Of a DNA stretch of 5,210 bases, positions 5,052 through 5,210 are shown piece after piece (position 1 is the first letter of the stretch; each line of letters starts with the position of its first letter). The notes under the pieces are model-generated. The model was given only the letters and a program-made list of their open reading frames with translations. It was not told the origin of the DNA and made no database searches. The translations under genes were made by a program, and so were the position numbers. This stretch comes from Clostridiales bacterium (GTDB lineage: Bacteria; Bacillota_A; Clostridia; Christensenellales; Aristaeellaceae): positions 1 to 5,210 of the forward strand of contig JAAYZL010000064.1 of NCBI GenBank assembly GCA_012514855.1, in the 5' to 3' direction.

Positions 5052-5210
5052 CTAATTCTTGGGGTGGTTCTTGCGGTAGTCCTCGATCGCCGCGTGCAGC
5101 GCTTCCTCGGCGAGCTCGATCTCGCGCATCCACAGCGCCTGCGGTATGCGGCCGGGCTTGACCGGGCCGAAGGTCACGATCGACAGCTTGTCGTACTCCA
5201 TCTCGCCCAG
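5052..5210 (-). CDS. 3' end of an upstream minus-strand reading frame, possibly chimeric
   Basis: A frame open from the right window edge ends at TAG 5054-5052, giving 52 residues. The last 16 or so, ALHAAIEDYRKNHPKN, are unique, lysine-rich and look like a normal bacterial C-terminus; I do not recognise the protein. The preceding 36 residues are encoded by the 107-bp duplicate of hflX and are identical to HflX residues 135-170, in the same frame. It is therefore unclear whether this is a real truncated hflX-like duplicate fused to a new tail, or a different gene whose end has been joined to hflX sequence by misassembly. Only the segment 5052-5103 can be taken at face value. Its position suggests that the genuine upstream gene is codirectional with hflX and could be cotranscribed with it. 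Confidence 0.45.
   Translation of the reverse strand: MGEMEYDKLSIVTFGPVKPGRIPQALWMREIELAEEALHAAIEDYRKNHPKN
5104..5210 (+). repeat. 107-bp direct repeat, copy at window end
   Basis: This is an exact copy of 4474-4580 without a single mismatch. It begins abruptly (5103 and 4473 differ) and runs to the last base of the window, so its outer extent is unknown. There are no inverted repeats or target-site duplications at its border that would suggest a mobile element. Perfect identity at the edge is typical of an assembly artefact, but a very recent tandem duplication cannot be excluded. Confidence 0.95.

Noticed and set aside
3073..5133. Open frame of nearly 690 codons on the minus strand overlapping hflX in another frame.
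   Set aside because: Low-complexity Arg/Ala composition; the HflX frame has all five G motifs, so this is a shadow.
4474..5210. The 107-bp repeats as a CRISPR array or insertion sequence.
   Set aside because: Only two copies 630 bases apart, no spacers, no terminal inverted repeats and no transposase; one copy is ordinary hflX coding sequence.

Overview
The window is GC-rich and coding-dense. It has strong AGGAGG-type ribosome-binding sites, one clear extended -10 promoter (TGGTATAAT), and a long HflX whose N-terminal extension resembles, as far as I recall, those of clostridial HflX proteins. Together these suggest a high-GC member of the Clostridia, probably an uncultured or metagenome-derived one. 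There is no marker gene here to fix the taxon, so this is inference.

Layout. Positions 1-2303 (+) hold a tightly packed sugar-metabolism operon. It begins with the C-terminal end of a glucosamine-6-phosphate deaminase/isomerase-like protein (cut by the window edge), followed by a divergent PfkB-family sugar kinase (274-1266) and an aldose 1-epimerase (1263-2303, TTG start). Stop and start codons overlap at both junctions, which points to translational coupling. Positions 2304-2416 are a short intergenic region with a LexA-box-like palindrome and several hairpins. Positions 2417-2617 encode a small basic protein of up to 66 aa behind a near-perfect Shine-Dalgarno sequence. Its reading frame runs through an intrinsic terminator and reaches its stop codon only inside the -10 box of the next promoter. 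Positions 2642-3199 encode an SRAP/YedK (HMCES) abasic-site protein.

On the minus strand, converging on SRAP and sharing a hairpin with it, is hflX (4982-3225). It encodes a 585-aa ribosome-associated GTPase carrying an N-terminal domain with an intact-looking JAMM (MPN+) metal-binding signature. Upstream of hflX lie a 14-bp stem-loop and the 3' end of another minus-strand reading frame (5210-5052).

The last 107 bases of the window (5104-5210) are an exact copy of an internal piece of hflX (4474-4580). The 5' part of the final reading frame may therefore be an assembly artefact or a real partial duplication.

How the genes relate. The first three form a sugar phosphorylation/isomerisation/anomer-interconversion set of unknown substrate. 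The second half is about stress and macromolecule repair: abasic-site protection (SRAP), ribosome splitting (HflX), and a small ORF whose own mRNA probably lacks a stop codon. That last organisation is otherwise known from ArfA/BrfA-type ribosome-rescue factors. The two observations most worth following are the terminator inside the small ORF and the JAMM-HflX fusion.
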